Both the position numbers and the translations under genes were made by a program. A stretch of 64,000 nucleotides of DNA, taken from Annona cherimola (taxonomy: Eukaryota > Streptophyta > Magnoliopsida > Magnoliales > Annonaceae). The DNA lies in the NCBI GenBank assembly GCA_030490835.1, contig CM059972.1, positions 52,247,563 to 52,311,562 of the forward strand. Reading direction: 5' to 3'. The notes under the pieces are model-generated. The model ran no database searches, had not been told where the DNA came from, and saw nothing but the letters and a program-made list of their open reading frames with translations. Positions within the stretch are counted from its first letter, which is position 1. Every line of letters starts with the position of its first letter. Positions 12,901 to 22,830 of this stretch are shown here, in pieces.

Positions 12901-15900
12901 CCGATTCTAGACTCCCGTGATTTTGGCAAGCTATGAAAATTCCCAAGACTTGGCAATTGCAACCATTCATTCTAAGAAGATCTATCGATGCTTTGTCTCT
13001 TCCAATCAGCATCAACAACAAACCTAATTTCCAAGACCCATCTTCATCAATGGCAGATTTGTAGCAACACTGACAAACCGACAACGAGCAGCTTCTATTA
13101 ATTCAAGTTCCATCTGTTCTGCCCAATTTTTGGTCTGCTAATGATGGCATGAGGTAACCTCCATCAATAGCATCCAAAGATAGCAAGGAAGACAAGCATA
13201 GGAAGAGATGACTCACTTTTGGCACTGTCTTTTAGGGGGGGGGGGGGGTCCACCATCTTCATCCTTAGCACCACCCTAGTTCTCATCTAGCCCTCGCTAT
13301 CCCACCAAATGCTTTGGAGCCTCACCATTTGGAAGTGGTGCCTCGCGTTGCTCATTGTCTTTTGCGGCCGCCTTTTCACCGATTAGGCCATCACCTTGGT
13401 CGTGTGCCTCATCAAGCTCAACTTCAGCCATGAAAAATCATATTGGGGAACATAGTTGTCAAAGGTATGCCCAGGCGCAGGGCGCGCTCGGGTGCAGAGT
13501 ATGAGCCCACACATGTTGCAGGGTGCACTCCTTCACAAAGGTGTGGCCAGGCGCGCGCCTAGGCTCAGGGCCTAGGTCATGCGCCTAGGCTCAAGGTCTA
13601 GGTCGTTCCTCTTATGGGCTTCAATAGGCTAGCATTGTTTTTAAAGAAAAAATAAAATAAAAAATTGTTAAATATAAAAGTTGGGGCTAGGCAGTTGTTA
13701 AGGCACCGAAAACCAAAGGGAAAAAGAGCGAACCAAAAACGCAAAAGAAGGGAAATCGAAACTGGAGGAAAATTGACGCTGTAGGTGCCTGGTGAAAAAT
13801 TTTGTGCTGCTGGTCAGAGAAGAAAGGCCTCCACGAGAGCTGCTTAAGCCTCGTAGTCACGATATTCTCCCTCCTCTTTTTCTCCTGGTTCTTTCTTTTT
13901 TCCTTCTCCTTTGTTTCAGCTTCTTTTTCCTCCCGACTGTTGATTCTTCCCTCTTTTTTCCTTCTTCTCCTCCTTTGTCGCAGCTTCTTTCTCCCTTTTT
14001 GCTTTCGTGTTTTCTTCTTCTCAACTACACCAGTCCACATACTCCACGCATCTTCTCCTCATCTCTGGTCGATGGTCAACCTATCTTGCTGCTCCACTTG
14101 ACCCTTTTCCCTCCTTACTGGCTGATGCTAATGCTACTTTTTTAATTTGATTTTTATGCTTGTGCTGTCGGTTATAATATTGAGTATTGCCTTATGCTAT
14201 TGTTTTTTATTTGATAATATTATTCATTTTGATGTTATTTTTTAATTTACTTTAATTACTTGTTGCGATTCTGTTGTGCTGCTATGTGCCATCGCGGTTG
14301 TTTCAACTTTTAACTTCATTACATGTTGTTGTTGCTACTATATCCCTATTGAGTAGTGAAATGGAATTATATTTTGTTAGTTTAAGTTTTAACTTCATTA
14401 AAATGTTGCCGCCATTCAAATGTTTGAAAATGGAATTATATTTATGTTGTGTTAAAATGTTGCTGCTGCTATGACCCTTGACTCTTTAATTATGCATTTT
14501 TGCTTGTTGCCTTTACAATGTCTTTTTTTTTTTTTTTTGTCAAATAGATGCTTGTTAATATATGAATGATGAATTTTGAATTTCTTTTGCATCATGAATC
14601 TAATCCACTTTTGAATTATATTAATATATTGAGATGGGATTTATGATTGCTGTGTACTTGTATGGTATGTTTGAATTGATTTTTGTTCTTGATAATTATA
14701 TGTGTACATTTGTTTGACTCTTAGAATATTAATATTATTTTCTTACTCACTAGTTTTAGGCATTACTATCTTTTAGAGAAATTTAATATAAGGTGCGCTT
14801 TGCTTTGGTTAGACCCACGTCTTGAATGTGCGCCTTGCGCCTAGGTCTCAGGACCCCCTCGTGTCTTAGTGCACCTTGTGCCTTTGACAATTATATTGTG
14901 GAAGGAGATCAAGTGGGGCCACAGGGCTTAGAGGCAGATTGCAGAAGTCGTTCTTCCTCCCCTGTTGATGGTTATTTTTCTCTTGGATAGGGAATGTCGA
15001 CGGGATTTTGGGCGGAATCTCTTTCTGGTGGTGTTTTGGGTTTTTTGGAATAGAAAGGGGGCAAATTTGTAAAATTTCTAGCTAGCTTAAAGCATTAAAG
15101 TTTGATAGTTTGAATGGACGGTTTGGATAAGATGCGCACATCTGGACAGTAGATTTTCATAGGCGCATTGAATCAAAACCTCTCTCTCTCTCTCTCTCTA
15201 GCTTATATATATACATCCATTACGCAGAAGTCCACCTCCCCTCCTTGTAGCTTGAAAGTTTTGTGGTTTACTGAAGTTTCTGTGGCTTCATTGAGTGTCA
15301 ACACAGAGTGATTCACATTCATACCTTTCCCTCAAATCTTTAAAGTTAGCAGCTTATTGAGGAAAATAAAAGACTGAAAATTTGAATTCATGAGAATTTA
15401 ACATGAATACTCCAGCAGGGTAATCAAAAACACATCATTTATATTACAATCACATAGGCCTCGATTTAGTCACTTCACGTTCTGCCTCAGTTGGCATTTT
15501 TAAATTTGTTTTAGGATTGATAACAATGCCCCACTTTCCATCTACAATGATACAACCCATCAAGTTGCTAGAAGGAGTCAAACAGAATCATTGAAGGGTG
15601 ATGCAAGTAGGTCTTGGCATGCTCTTGGAAGCCGAGTGGAAAGAAACAAAGAAAATGCAGCCATTCCTTCCAAATGGACATCAACTAAGGTTTATTCCTT
15701 ACATTTTTTATATCATCATTGTCAATAGCACATTTATTTCTCACAGAAACAAACTTAAATGCAATAATTGTTCTGTTTATGTTGTCAGATTCCACAAAAT
15801 ATTGGATTCGGAACACGAACAACACCAACAAGTAGCCGCATTGAGGTGTTTGTTGATGATGAGTTTGTAGAGTAAGTGTATTCTTCTGTGTATGCAAGAT

Positions 15901-17950
15901 TGCAAGAAGATGTGCTACATCTATTATTTCCTGTTGGACTTGCTAGAGTATCAAGCAACTGGCATCTCTACTGTGGACTATGAAATACATCCTACTCAGA
16001 AATTATAAGACTTAACTTACGTATACATATTCTGTATCCAAAGCAAATGCTAAAACTGCAAAGAATTATGGGCATCCATTTCCTACACTTCCCTGTAGAT
16101 GATCTTGTATTGTGATTCTATTCTACTGCTTGTAAATGATGTATTTATCATGATCTAAACCAGATTTGATTGTTAATAAACATTAGTTCTCTCTTTTTCT
16201 TTCATTTTGATCAGACTACCATTAGCGGCTAATAGCAAGGAACCTGTGGAGCCTTCCATACTGCAGCTAAGACGAGGGGATACACGAAACGTCAGAAAGT
16301 AATTGCCAATTCTCTCTTAGTTGTTTCAATAACTAGATTTTGCTATTCTAATTATCACATATCATACCGTGGAGCTGATCTAGTGCAAGAACATTCAGTT
16401 TAATGGTGAGGCCATGCATGCTAAATAGTTGACAGCCAGATGAAAGTAATTTGTATCTGCAATTCGAAGTGCAATATGCCCACTGCCTGCCTGATCAGCA
16501 ATCATAATAAGTCAGTCAATTCATCTTTATTGTGAGGCCGACATATCCCAATCATTTTGGGTTATGTGCCTTACGAGATTGGTTGGTTCATTTCTGTTGA
16601 CGATCACCTTATACATTCCGACTGATAAACATGTTTTTTTTTTTTTTTAATTCCTCTTGCCATGACCAGAGAAACTGAGGTGCTGAGAGAAAAGCCATTA
16701 ATGAATTTTCCTCCAAGTAGTCTTCCTAGGTGATTGATTTTTCTTTTTTTAATGTGTGTGTTTATGGCAGTGTAGGTGGGCTTTTATCTCCAAATCTCAC
16801 CTGATTAACTATCTTGTTGTTATTGTAACCTGTCCTAAATGAGCTTTCCAAATTATTGATGCTGTGAATCTTGATTGAACTATTGAAATTTCGAGTCATT
16901 TCTTTGTTGTTACTGGTCTATTACAAATCCATTTCTCTCATTGAACGTTTCTGTAATTCGATAGTTCTGATTTATTTGTCATGTGCACAAAAGGCTGTCC
17001 AAGACTTATTTTCCTTTGGAAGTTGTGAACATTTTCCTTGTTCTGTAATTGATAGATCCTTTCAATCAGTCTATACAACTGTGCAAGTTAAATGTTTGTG
17101 CTTTAATAGACACTGTTGCAAATGGTCTGTTCTCTCTTCTTTGGATTGATTAAAAACATGTGGTCATGAAGAATTTGTCTCGGGTCTCACACAATAATTA
17201 CATTCATGTCAGTAATAATAGTTGCCTTCAGGCTAGTAATGTGGGTCGTACGTCGGCAGTGAACATGCAGATTCATCCTTCCCATGGCATATAAATTTGT
17301 TGAAATACATCTGCATCCTTATCTTTAATATTGGAACTTCTATAATTCAAATTTGTTAGGCAATTATTATGCCTTTCTTGGATAGTTCAAGAAAGTAGAG
17401 AAAATGAAATCAATAAAATCCAACCTTGGCAGAAGAACAGCATTGTACTTCAGATGTTTTAATGGTAATAAGACTAATAATACTTTGTGTAGCGAAATAT
17501 TAGGTAATTAAAGAGTGCCCTATCCCTCGGATAAGTGGCAAAGCAAGAAGCAATAAAATTAACAATCATGTAATTTGAAATAATCTCAAGGTTGAGTCAA
17601 TGGATTGTGCATATACAAGAATGGTTTGAACATGCATGGAAACTAAAAATTTCATTATTTACGAGTGAGTTTATTTCAGGTCAAATGCTATAAAAAAAGT
17701 AGCCAATAAGAATATGGTTATTCATGTACTTTAGTTAGGAAACAGCTAAAAACAAGCCCCATATTTTCAGCCCAGCAGCAAAGGCATTTCTTCGTTCAGG
17801 TTCCAATTTCCAACCTGGCGCATTCTTTCTTTTCTCCTCTGAATTCAACAGGTAGAGGAAGAGTTTAACACTGAATTAGAAGAGAAGGAAACTCTGAATC
17901 ATTTTAAAAATCTCAAGTTGCTTGATGGAAACAAGATAATCTGCAACTAA
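9910..17950 (+). CDS. BUBR1: spindle assembly checkpoint protein BUBR1/MAD3 (multi-exon gene)
   Basis: Mitotic checkpoint component expected to inhibit the anaphase-promoting complex with MAD2, CDC20 and BUB3. Exons with correct phase and GT-AG borders: 9910-10100, 10273-10332, 10801-10945, 11046-11203, 11821-11902, 11994-12060, 12128-12182, 15515-15689, 15789-15871, 16215-16298, 16670-16729. These give about 386 codons. The start is the first ATG in frame (MGDLSISDPE). KEN box 1 is at residues 28-30 (LYKENVRPLKRGR) and KEN box 2 at 298-300 (ERNKENAAIP). Between them is a TPR-like Mad3/BUB1 homology region (residues about 45-170, including WVQESFPSGG and YEQCVRTFWHS). No kinase domain follows, so it is a BUBR1/MAD3-type protein rather than BUB1. 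The 3' end is uncertain: exon 11 ends in phase 2; candidate last exons are 17771-17799 and 17856-17950, giving an end at EEKETLNHFKN...IICN. If the exon 11 donor is not used, a TGA follows immediately. Confidence 0.9.
12368..12492 (+). repeat. 63-bp tandem duplication in BUBR1 intron 7
   Basis: Two almost identical head-to-tail copies (12368-12430 and 12431-12492) of a unit reading 'tttttaagaatgtttttcat...ggaaattgtc'. They differ by about one base, which suggests a recent duplication. Confidence 0.85.
13235..13248 (+). repeat. run of 14 G
   Basis: Uninterrupted guanine homopolymer inside the intron 7 insertion. It is unusual in this AT-rich DNA and a likely place for assembly or length error. 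Confidence 0.9.
13451..14892. mobile_element. non-autonomous MULE-like element nested in the intron 7 insertion
   Basis: Ends are inverted copies: TAGTTGTCAAAGG on the left, TAATTGTCAAAGG on the right in reverse complement, followed on both sides by GC-rich 'gcgcctaggctcagg'-like subterminal repeats. Near-identical 11-bp direct repeats flank it: ATATTGGGGAA (13440-13450) and ATATTGTGGAA (14893-14903). Duplications of 9-11 bp point to the Mutator superfamily. Inside is a long pyrimidine-rich tract (13.86-14.0 kb) and no transposase. Confidence 0.65.
15182..15202 (+). repeat. CT microsatellite
   Basis: Short (CT)n run at the right edge of the intron 7 insertion. Confidence 0.85.
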
Positions 17951-18151
17951 ATTCCTTTGAAATTTGAAAATTTGCTTGATTTCCAATCTCTCTGAATCTG
18001 TTGTAACACCTGGATTTTGGGGTGTAAATGGGTCCAGGTCGAGCGAAGAAACCGGTTCTGGCCTAACCTGTTTTGTACAGGGTAGGGCAAATATTTGGCT
18101 AACATTAGACCAAGATAGGTTGGAGCACTTGACCCAATCTAAAGATGGGGT

Positions 18152-18691
18152 TAGGGGTGCAACTGCCAGTTATTAGGGTTCGGTTTGACGCCTGATAAAT
18201 TCAAATCCAAGTTGTAGGATGTGAACTTTAACCCTAATCCTACTTTAATAAGGTCTGGAATGGTTTTGGGTTGACTTCAGGTTTTGGGTAAGAATTTAGG
18301 AAAATTTTGAGTTCAATTGGAGTTAATCTCCTTAATTTGATTCAAATTTAAAAAATATAAAGATTGTATTATTAAATTCAAACTACATATGCATTAAATA
18401 ATTATTTATAAAATAGTAGATTGAAAATATTTTATTATTTTTAAAATAATTATCATGTATGATATAATTAAAAGAATATAGAAAAGCTACATGTGTCATG
18501 CATCATCTTTTCTAGTATATATTAGAGTTTGGGTTATGGGTTTTCCATCGGCCAAACTCAACTGAATTTTAATTTGGGAATAGGTTTAAATTCAATTTCT
18601 AAACTTAAATTCTCAAATTATCAAACTTAAACTTTAAGAAAGTCAAGTTGGTTCGGGCATATTTTGGAACCCAACCCAAATTGTACCCTTG
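18152..18691. mobile_element. short non-autonomous hAT element
   Basis: Begins TAGGGGTGCAACT and ends with the complementary-type terminus AATTGTACCCTTG. Flanking 8-bp repeats are GATGGGGT (18144-18151) and AATGGGGT (18692-18699), 7 of 8 matching. Subterminal 'gggttcggtttg' and 'ggttgggttcc'-like words resemble the element at 6.3 kb. There is no coding capacity in about 540 bp. Confidence 0.72.
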
Positions 18692-18804
18692 AATGGGGTT
18701 AGTATTAGATAGATCATGTTCCAACTCAATATAACTCAATTAAATCCTTGCATGTAGTGTTTTTTTAAAAGGAATCCTTGCATGTAGTTTTTATTTAAAA
18801 GAAG

Positions 18805-19095
18805 GAATTGCTCAATTAGGAGTATATTTGGCTATACATAAAAGTTTTCAAACTAAAAACTTATAAATTTAAAATTTTTCATTCTTCACAACTATTTTTT
18901 AATTATATAATATTTTTCTATATAATTATCTTACTTTTCAATTATTTCCACATAACTATCCATACAAATAATCTATTTATTTTAACTTTATTTTTTTTAC
19001 TCATCATCACTCATATTATATCATACCACTTCTTCATTTCTCAAAAACTTTTATATATAAAATTTTTCATCTAAAAGTTTATCAAGTGTGTAATA
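18805..19095 (+). repeat. AT-rich MITE-like repeat, copy 2
   Basis: Same ordered words as the copies at 9.3 and 24.7 kb: 'aaaagttttcaaactaaaa', 'cacaactatttttta', 'ttacttttcaattattt', 'tctatttattttaacttta', 'tcatcatcac'. Ends near 'aaaagtttatcaagtg'. Confidence 0.6.
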
Positions 19096-19200
19096 TATCT
19101 TATTTTCAATTTCAATCATAATAATTTACACATTAATTTAATTTATTAATGAAATATTGTAGTAATCAATATTAAGTTTAATAATTACACGACTTTTATT

Positions 19201-19733
19201 TGTGTTCACATTAAATCTGCATTTATAAATTTATTTATGAAGCTAAAATTTACTTTAATTGGAAACTAATGGATTCTGGATTCTAAAATTCAAAATAGTT
19301 GAGAGTAAATATGTAACTGAAAATAACCTTGTGGCCTACAAGAGGTGAATTTTGAAATCTTAAATTAATATATGTTGTGATGTTGAAAGATATTTTAATT
19401 GATTTAGATTTAAAAGAAATAAAGTAGAAAACTAACCAATTGTTACTGTAGTGGTAATAAAGTAGATTTGGTTTTGTTCACATTAAACTGCATTTATAAA
19501 TTTATATATGATGCTAAAATTTACTTTAATTGGAAAAAAATGAATTCTGGAGTCTAAAAATTCAAAATCAGTTGAGAGTATATATGTAACTGAAAATAGC
19601 CGCGGCGTACAAAAGGTGAATTTTGAAATCTTAAATTGTTGTGTTGTGATGTTGAAAAATATTTTAATTGATTTAGATTTAAAGGAAATAAAGTAGAAAA
19701 CCAACCAATTCTTACTATAGTGGTAATAAAAAA
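19201..19733 (+). repeat. tandem duplication, unit about 273 bp, two copies
   Basis: Copy 1 starts near 19201 ('gttcacattaaatctgcat') and copy 2 near 19474 ('gttcacattaaactgcat'). Both run through 'taaaatttactttaattgg', 'gttgagagta', 'aggtgaattttgaaatctt' to 'ccaattnttactntagtgg' (n marks positions that differ). Divergence is a few percent with small indels. Confidence 0.8.
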
Positions 19734-19958
19734 AAAAGGATTATCGTGCGTCAAAAAAAAAAAAAAAGGATTATCATAGAAAGGACAAAAACGAATGTTC
19801 TTTTTTAGAAAATAAATCATTTTTGGTTATTGGTGCAAAATGCAAATCACCTTTAGGAAAGCTGTGCCTTATAAAATAACGGTGGTGTGATGTATATGGA
19901 TGCCTGCCATTAAAGGCATAATTTTTCTAATGATTGTCTGTTGCATTCACCTGATTTT

Positions 19959-20242
19959 TTTTTTTTTTTTATGGTTATATTTACATACATCTCAACCCAT
20001 ATTACATTGAAATTTAGAGACATTCTTACAAATACGGAGATACATAACTCCTCCAAAGAAATCTGGAGACACAGCTCCACCAAAGAATTAGGAAGACACA
20101 GCTTCCACCAAGCCAAAGGGAGACAATGACTCCCACATCATTTTTTCGGGCCGAAATCCCAACATAGGATTCGAACCCACGACCCGGCTCCGCAAGCACC
20201 TTATTACTACTGCAGCCACCAACCGAGCACGACTCGGTTGGC
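19959..20242 (-). mobile_element. tRNA-like SINE with 17-bp target duplication
   Basis: On the minus strand the element has a pol III A-box-like TGGCTGCAGTAG (20207-20218) and a perfect B box GGTTCGAATCC (20168-20178). It ends in an A-run seen as T's from about 19959 on the + strand. Identical direct repeats TGCATTCACCTGATTTT flank it (19942-19958 and 20243-20259), as expected for LINE-mediated retroposition. It is about 284 bp with no coding capacity. The intact A/B spacing and matching duplications suggest a fairly young copy. Confidence 0.88.
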
Positions 20243-20502
20243 TGCATTCACCTGATTTTGATTCAGTTTTATTTACATTATTACAGTCTTACAGACGAAC
20301 ATTAATTCAACAGAAACATTCAAGTGAAAATATTAGATTTGTGCCTTGTGCCTCGTCAAACTGATGTTATGAAATCTAAACCACGTAGCATGCTTAATGT
20401 ATCTTATTTAGTTGGGAACAAATTTTACTATAAAATATTCATAATATATAATAAAATCAAAATTACTTTACGATGCATAAACTTATTAAAACTTTAAAAT
20501 TA

Positions 20503-20636
20503 AGTTTGATATATGTGTATTGTTTAAATAATTATTATTTACAATGTATAAAGTATTATTTTGAAGAAGGTTTGATATATGTGTATTGTTTAAATAATTA
20601 TTATTTACAGTGTATAAAGTATTATTTTGAAGAAGA
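20503..20636 (+). repeat. 67-bp tandem duplication
   Basis: Two head-to-tail copies (20503-20569 and 20570-20636) of 'gtttgatatatgtgtattg...ttttgaagaag', differing at about one base. The duplicated unit keeps an open reading frame across both copies, but nothing indicates a protein. Confidence 0.88.
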
Positions 20637-20664
20637 TGAATGGGTAAATTTCAGGTGTTCGGAA

Positions 20665-20890
20665 ATTGATAGAGCTTTTGATGAAAAGCTTTAGGTATAA
20701 ATGTTTTTAAATAAGTAGAAATGTGATATGATAGATGTAATGATGAGAAGTAAAGATAATAAAGTTAAAATAAATAGATTAATTGTGTGAATAGTTGTAT
20801 AAAAATGATTGAAAAATAGATAGTTGTATGGAAAAATTTTAAAAATAATTAAAAGTAAGGTAGTTATAGATATTGAAAAATTGAGGTATG
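20665..20890 (-). repeat. AT-rich MITE-like repeat, copy 3 (inverted)
   Basis: Reverse complement of the family at 9.3, 18.8 and 24.7 kb: 'aataaagttaaaataaataga', 'gaaaaatagatagttgtat', 'aaaagtaaggtagtta'. Confidence 0.5.
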
Positions 20891-20924
20891 ACTATATACA
20901 ATATTTGTAAAATGCATAACTTAC

Positions 20925-21215
20925 AATATTCTTTTTTAATTTTAATTTTATTGATTTTTCTTCGTAAATATGTTTTCTTAAGTGCATTTAATTTGTATAT
21001 CAAGTTTTACTATTTTCTAATACTTTTATATATTTATTTTTGATTTTTAAAAATCAAATTTTTAAGGAAAAAGTGATGTTTTAAAAAAAATAAAATAAAA
21101 AATAAAAATATTGTAAAATGTCGAAACTTTGTATATAAATTAAATACACTTAGAAAAATAGATTTACTAAGAAAAATTAAAATTAAATAAAATTAAAATT
21201 AAGAAATGACTATTA
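20925..21215. mobile_element. fold-back MITE
   Basis: The two halves are inverted copies. 'ttaattttaattttattgatttttctt', 'ttcttaagtgcatttaattt' and 'aagttttactatttt' on the left reappear in reverse complement on the right. The centre is A/T only. It resembles the MITE nested at 6.64-7.01 kb. Confidence 0.65.
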
Positions 21216-21503
21216 TAATTTAAACATATGTATGTGTATAATCATGCGCTTGAAAAGTTTTGGTTGAAAATCTTTTTTTGTATTTGGTGGAAAATCATTT
21301 CAAGACGTCCCTGGAAGAGACCTGGGATTTTATCCCCTTAAACGAAATCCGCGATAACGATGTGGCCTGGAAATCATTCGTTGCCGCCACGGTAACCGCA
21401 TTGACGTATTTCTAATAAAGAGAAATAACAGGGACTGAATATAAAAAAAAAAAACCGGCTCTAGCATCCTCTACCCACCCAAAAGTCTCAAACGCAAATG
21501 CCG

Positions 21504-21512
21504 AAACCCTAA
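21504..21512 (+). promoter_or_regulatory. telo-box AAACCCTAA in the U2AF35 leader/promoter
   Basis: Exact telo-box, common in promoters and leaders of plant growth and translation genes. A second related word, AACCTAGGGTTT, follows at 21541. The ATG at 21498 opens a five-codon frame (MPKP then stop) overlapping the box, which would be a short uORF if transcription starts upstream of it. Confidence 0.5.
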
Positions 21513-21657
21513 TCCCAGTTCTCCTTCTCCCCAAAACCAAAACCTAGGGTTTCGCCAAATCTACAAATCCATCTGTGGTTTCATTCTCCTTTCCGGCTAG
21601 CGGAATCGATAGATCTTCCGACTGACCTAGGGTGTCTCCTCCTCCGCAGCAGCAGCC

Positions 21658-22506
21658 ATGGCGGAGCATCTGGCCTCCATCTTCGGCACTGAGAAAGATC
21701 GCGTCAACTGCCCCTTCTACTTCAAGATCGGCGCCTGCCGCCATGGCGATCGCTGCTCTCGACTTCACAATCGTCCCACCATCAGCCCCACTATCCTTCT
21801 CTCCAACATGTACCAGCGCCCTGATATGATCACCCCCGGCGTCGACGCCCAGGGCAACCCCATCGACCCCCGCAAGATCCAAGAGCACTTCGAAGACTTC
21901 TACGAAGACATTTTCGAGGAGCTCTCCAAGTTCGGCGACATCGAGAGCCTCAACATCTGCGACAACCTCGCAGACCACATGGTGGGCAACGTCTATGTCC
22001 AATTCAAGGAGGAGGAGCAGGCCGCCGCCGCCCTACAGGCCCTACAGGGCCGGTTCTACTCTGGTCGTCCCATCATCGTCGATTTCTCCCCTGTCACCGA
22101 CTTCCGTGAGGCTACCTGCCGCCAATTCGAGGAGAACAGCTGCAACCGCGGCGGGTACTGCAATTTCATGCACGTCAAGCAGATCGGCCGCGAGCTCAGG
22201 CGGAAGCTGTTTGGGCGTCAGCGGCGGTCGAGGAGTAGCAGGAGCAGGAGCAGGAGCCCGCATTATCATCATCGGAGGGAGCATGATCGGAGGGGAAGAG
22301 ATGGCAAGGATCGTCGTGGTGGCGGAGGTGATTATGAGAACGGCAGGAGGGATGGGGACCGGCACAAGAGACATGAGAACGATGGGGGAAGGAGGCGGCA
22401 TGGTGGGAGCCCTAGGCGAGACCGGAGTCCAGTTAGGGAAGGAAGTGAGGAACGAAGAGCTAGGATTGAGCAATGGAATAGGGAACGAGAACAGAACCAG
22501 GCGTGA
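21658..22506 (+). CDS. U2AF35: U2 snRNP auxiliary factor 35 kDa subunit (U2AF small subunit)
   Basis: Nuclear pre-mRNA splicing factor. With U2AF65 it recognises the AG at the 3' splice site. The ORF is 282 aa in a single exon. Layout: CCCH zinc finger 1 with C18, C27, C33, H37 (C-x8-C-x5-C-x3-H); a U2AF-homology motif (RRM-like) at about 41-148 with the RNP1-like GNVYVQF at 110-116; zinc finger 2 with C154, C162, C168, H172; then ELRRKLFGR and a tail rich in RS, RD and glycine (190-265) ending [12 protein letters not shown]. All eight zinc ligands are present, and Ser34 sits in the position conserved with the human protein. The start is the first ATG in a good context (cagccATGG) after a GC-rich leader. 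The lack of introns in the CDS is usual for plant U2AF35 genes as far as I recall. Length and motifs suggest a functional gene. Confidence 0.97.
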   Translation: MAEHLASIFGTEKDRVNCPFYFKIGACRHGDRCSRLHNRPTISPTILLSNMYQRPDMITPGVDAQGNPIDPRKIQEHFEDFYEDIFEELSKFGDIESLNICDNLADHMVGNVYVQFKEEEQAAAALQALQGRFYSGRPIIVDFSPVTDFREATCRQFEENSCNRGGYCNFMHVKQIGRELRRKLFGRQRRSRSSRSRSRSPHYHHRREHDRRGRDGKDRRGGGGDYENGRRDGDRHKRHENDGGRRRHGGSPRRDRSPVREGSEERRARIEQWNREREQNQA

Positions 22507-22830
22507 TATGTCTTGTCTGGTGCTTATGATTTGTGTTTGCAGAGGTATCAACACAGGTGGTAGCTGGTTTCACTATTGTTCTGCTCATGCCTGGTAATTG
22601 TTGGTAGCTTAAATAGCATCAGCTGTTGGGCGAATGACCATTTCAGGTGTCTAATATTTTGCAATGTTCTTGTTTTAGGCTGCTAGCATCAAGCTACGGA
22701 CTGCTGCTTCAACGTTTTAGTGAATGTAGTTCATGCTTTTGTCACAGGCAGATGATATTTCGTCGGATGTTTGTATTTTGTTTGGTTAAGCTTATTGTCT
22801 TTTGCTAATTATGTAGGTTGCTGACTTTTG
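22507..22830 (+). other. probable U2AF35 3' UTR
   Basis: T- and TG-rich sequence after the TGA, with no further reading frame. 'tttgtattttgtttgg' near 22770 is a plausible far-upstream polyadenylation region. The poly(A) site cannot be placed by eye. Confidence 0.4.

Larger units (their letters stand above)
12509..15218. mobile_element. inserted element in BUBR1 intron 7 with imperfect terminal inverted repeats
   Basis: The left edge (TATATATATGCG then CAATGCGCC at 12530-12538) and the right edge (GGCGCATTG at 15162-15170, then a CT run and TATATATAT) are imperfect inverted copies. Both sides also carry GTCCA and AACTGTCCA-like words. Between them is sequence richer in GC than the intron, with a gene-like minus-strand stretch at 13,300-13,432 that starts MAEVELDEAHDQGDG and ends after about 44 codons. 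This looks like a non-autonomous DNA transposon carrying gene-derived sequence. Borders are approximate and no target duplication was confirmed. Confidence 0.45.

Noticed and set aside
13687..14145. Overlapping 99-117 codon frames on both strands
   Set aside because: They come from a long pyrimidine-rich tract inside the MULE-like element; composition is low-complexity and no domain is visible.
20026..20247. 73-codon minus-strand frame
   Set aside because: It is the SINE body read through; the sequence is explained by tRNA-like boxes and retroposition.
21544..22597. Long frames overlapping U2AF35 in other frames and on the minus strand
   Set aside because: Shadows of the GC-rich U2AF35 coding sequence with no independent domain evidence.
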